Assembly (NCBI GenBank): GCA_003456455.1 | Contig: DMRV01000068.1 | Location: 1-5,872 of the forward strand | Length of the DNA stretch: 5,872 bases | Source of the DNA: Flavobacteriales bacterium | Lineage (GTDB): Bacteria > Bacteroidota > Bacteroidia > UBA10329 | Direction: 5' to 3' | Shown: positions 5,579-5,872 of the stretch, piece by piece | How positions within the stretch are numbered: position 1 is the first letter of the stretch | Layout: each line of letters opens with the position of its first letter | The notes under the pieces: generated by a model | Databases searched by the model: none | Seen by the model: the letters and a program-made list of their open reading frames with translations, nothing else | Told to the model about the DNA's origin: nothing | Position numbers and translations under genes: made by a program

Positions 5579-5872
5579 TTTTGGACAATGAATTCAACTT
5601 GAGTCGGACGTACTCTAACTTGAGTTACCTCTTCTGGTTTCCTGTCAATATTAACTACAAGTGATGACTGCTTAAGGCTGTTTTCGTTCAAGACGACTGA
5701 AACCCGAAATTGCTCTGATTTCACCTTGTCATAATCTGCTAGCGGAACCTGATACTTGATTTCGACTTCATTCGGAAAGACTTTTACAGACTCTGGCTTG
5801 TCAGCGATTATTTGTAATGGCACACTTACGCTGCCTTCAGTAAACTCTACTAAGTTTACTTGTACCTCTATG
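5575..5872 (-). CDS. YbbR/CdaR-family protein, C-terminal part (5' end outside window)
   Basis: About 98 C-terminal residues are visible and the frame stays open to the window edge, so this is a gene cut by the edge rather than a short gene. The sequence is beta-rich with YbbR-like features: EGSVSVPLQIIADKPESVKVFPNEVEIKYQVP, then a strand-turn region, and a final IDRKPEEVTQVRVRPTQVEFIVQ before the TGA. YbbR/CdaR proteins are membrane-anchored with extracytoplasmic repeat domains; in Firmicutes CdaR controls the cyclic-di-AMP synthase CdaA, but that role is not shown for Bacteroidota. I recall ybbR-like genes next to coaE in Bacteroidota, which supports the call. The expected N-terminal membrane helix is outside the window. 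The GTG at 5821-5823 in this frame is an internal Val codon, not the start. Confidence 0.72.
   Translation of the reverse strand, partial: IEVQVNLVEFTEGSVSVPLQIIADKPESVKVFPNEVEIKYQVPLADYDKVKSEQFRVSVVLNENSLKQSSLVVNIDRKPEEVTQVRVRPTQVEFIVQK

Noticed and set aside
5575..5823. Complete 82-residue gene starting at GTG 5821-5823
   Set aside because: The frame continues without a stop to the window edge with YbbR-like sequence, so the GTG is an internal Val codon and the gene is truncated by the window.

Overview
The window looks like chromosomal DNA from a member of the Bacteroidota, most likely a flavobacterium-like marine or environmental lineage. The signs are a Bacteroidota-only porin family (Porin_10 type), an F1 beta subunit with a long insertion after the GERTREGND motif, an epsilon subunit reduced to its N-terminal domain, a ybbR-coaE gene pair, almost no Shine-Dalgarno sequences, and promoter candidates of the TTG / TAnnTTTG type. 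This placement is inferred from gene content; no species can be named.

From the left, the window holds the 3' part of a 5S rRNA gene (end of an rRNA operon) and its terminator. A large outer-membrane porin-like gene follows, whose only early ATG lies inside that terminator. Next is a gap of about 290 bases (2044-2333). It carries a repeat-like palindromic segment resembling dispersed intergenic repeats, then a candidate promoter with an embedded palindrome. The two-gene atpD-atpC unit follows (F1 beta and a short epsilon subunit) and closes with a strong terminator. A secreted alpha/beta-hydrolase-like gene comes next. Its 3' end overlaps the 3' end of coaE (dephospho-CoA kinase), which is on the minus strand. 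coaE is translationally coupled through an ATGA overlap to an upstream ybbR/cdaR-family gene that runs off the right edge.

Functionally this is mostly housekeeping sequence: translation (5S), energy (catalytic beta and rotor-stalk epsilon of ATP synthase), coenzyme A synthesis (coaE) and the envelope (porin, exported hydrolase, YbbR-like protein). atpD and atpC stand alone here, without the other F1Fo genes beside them, so their output has to be matched with a second locus outside the window.

I see no CRISPR array, transposase, phage gene, defence system or tRNA. Nothing in the window supports an undescribed biological system. The points most worth checking are the porin start site, the repeat-like gap, the palindrome in the atpD promoter region, the truncated epsilon subunit and the 17-base convergent gene overlap.
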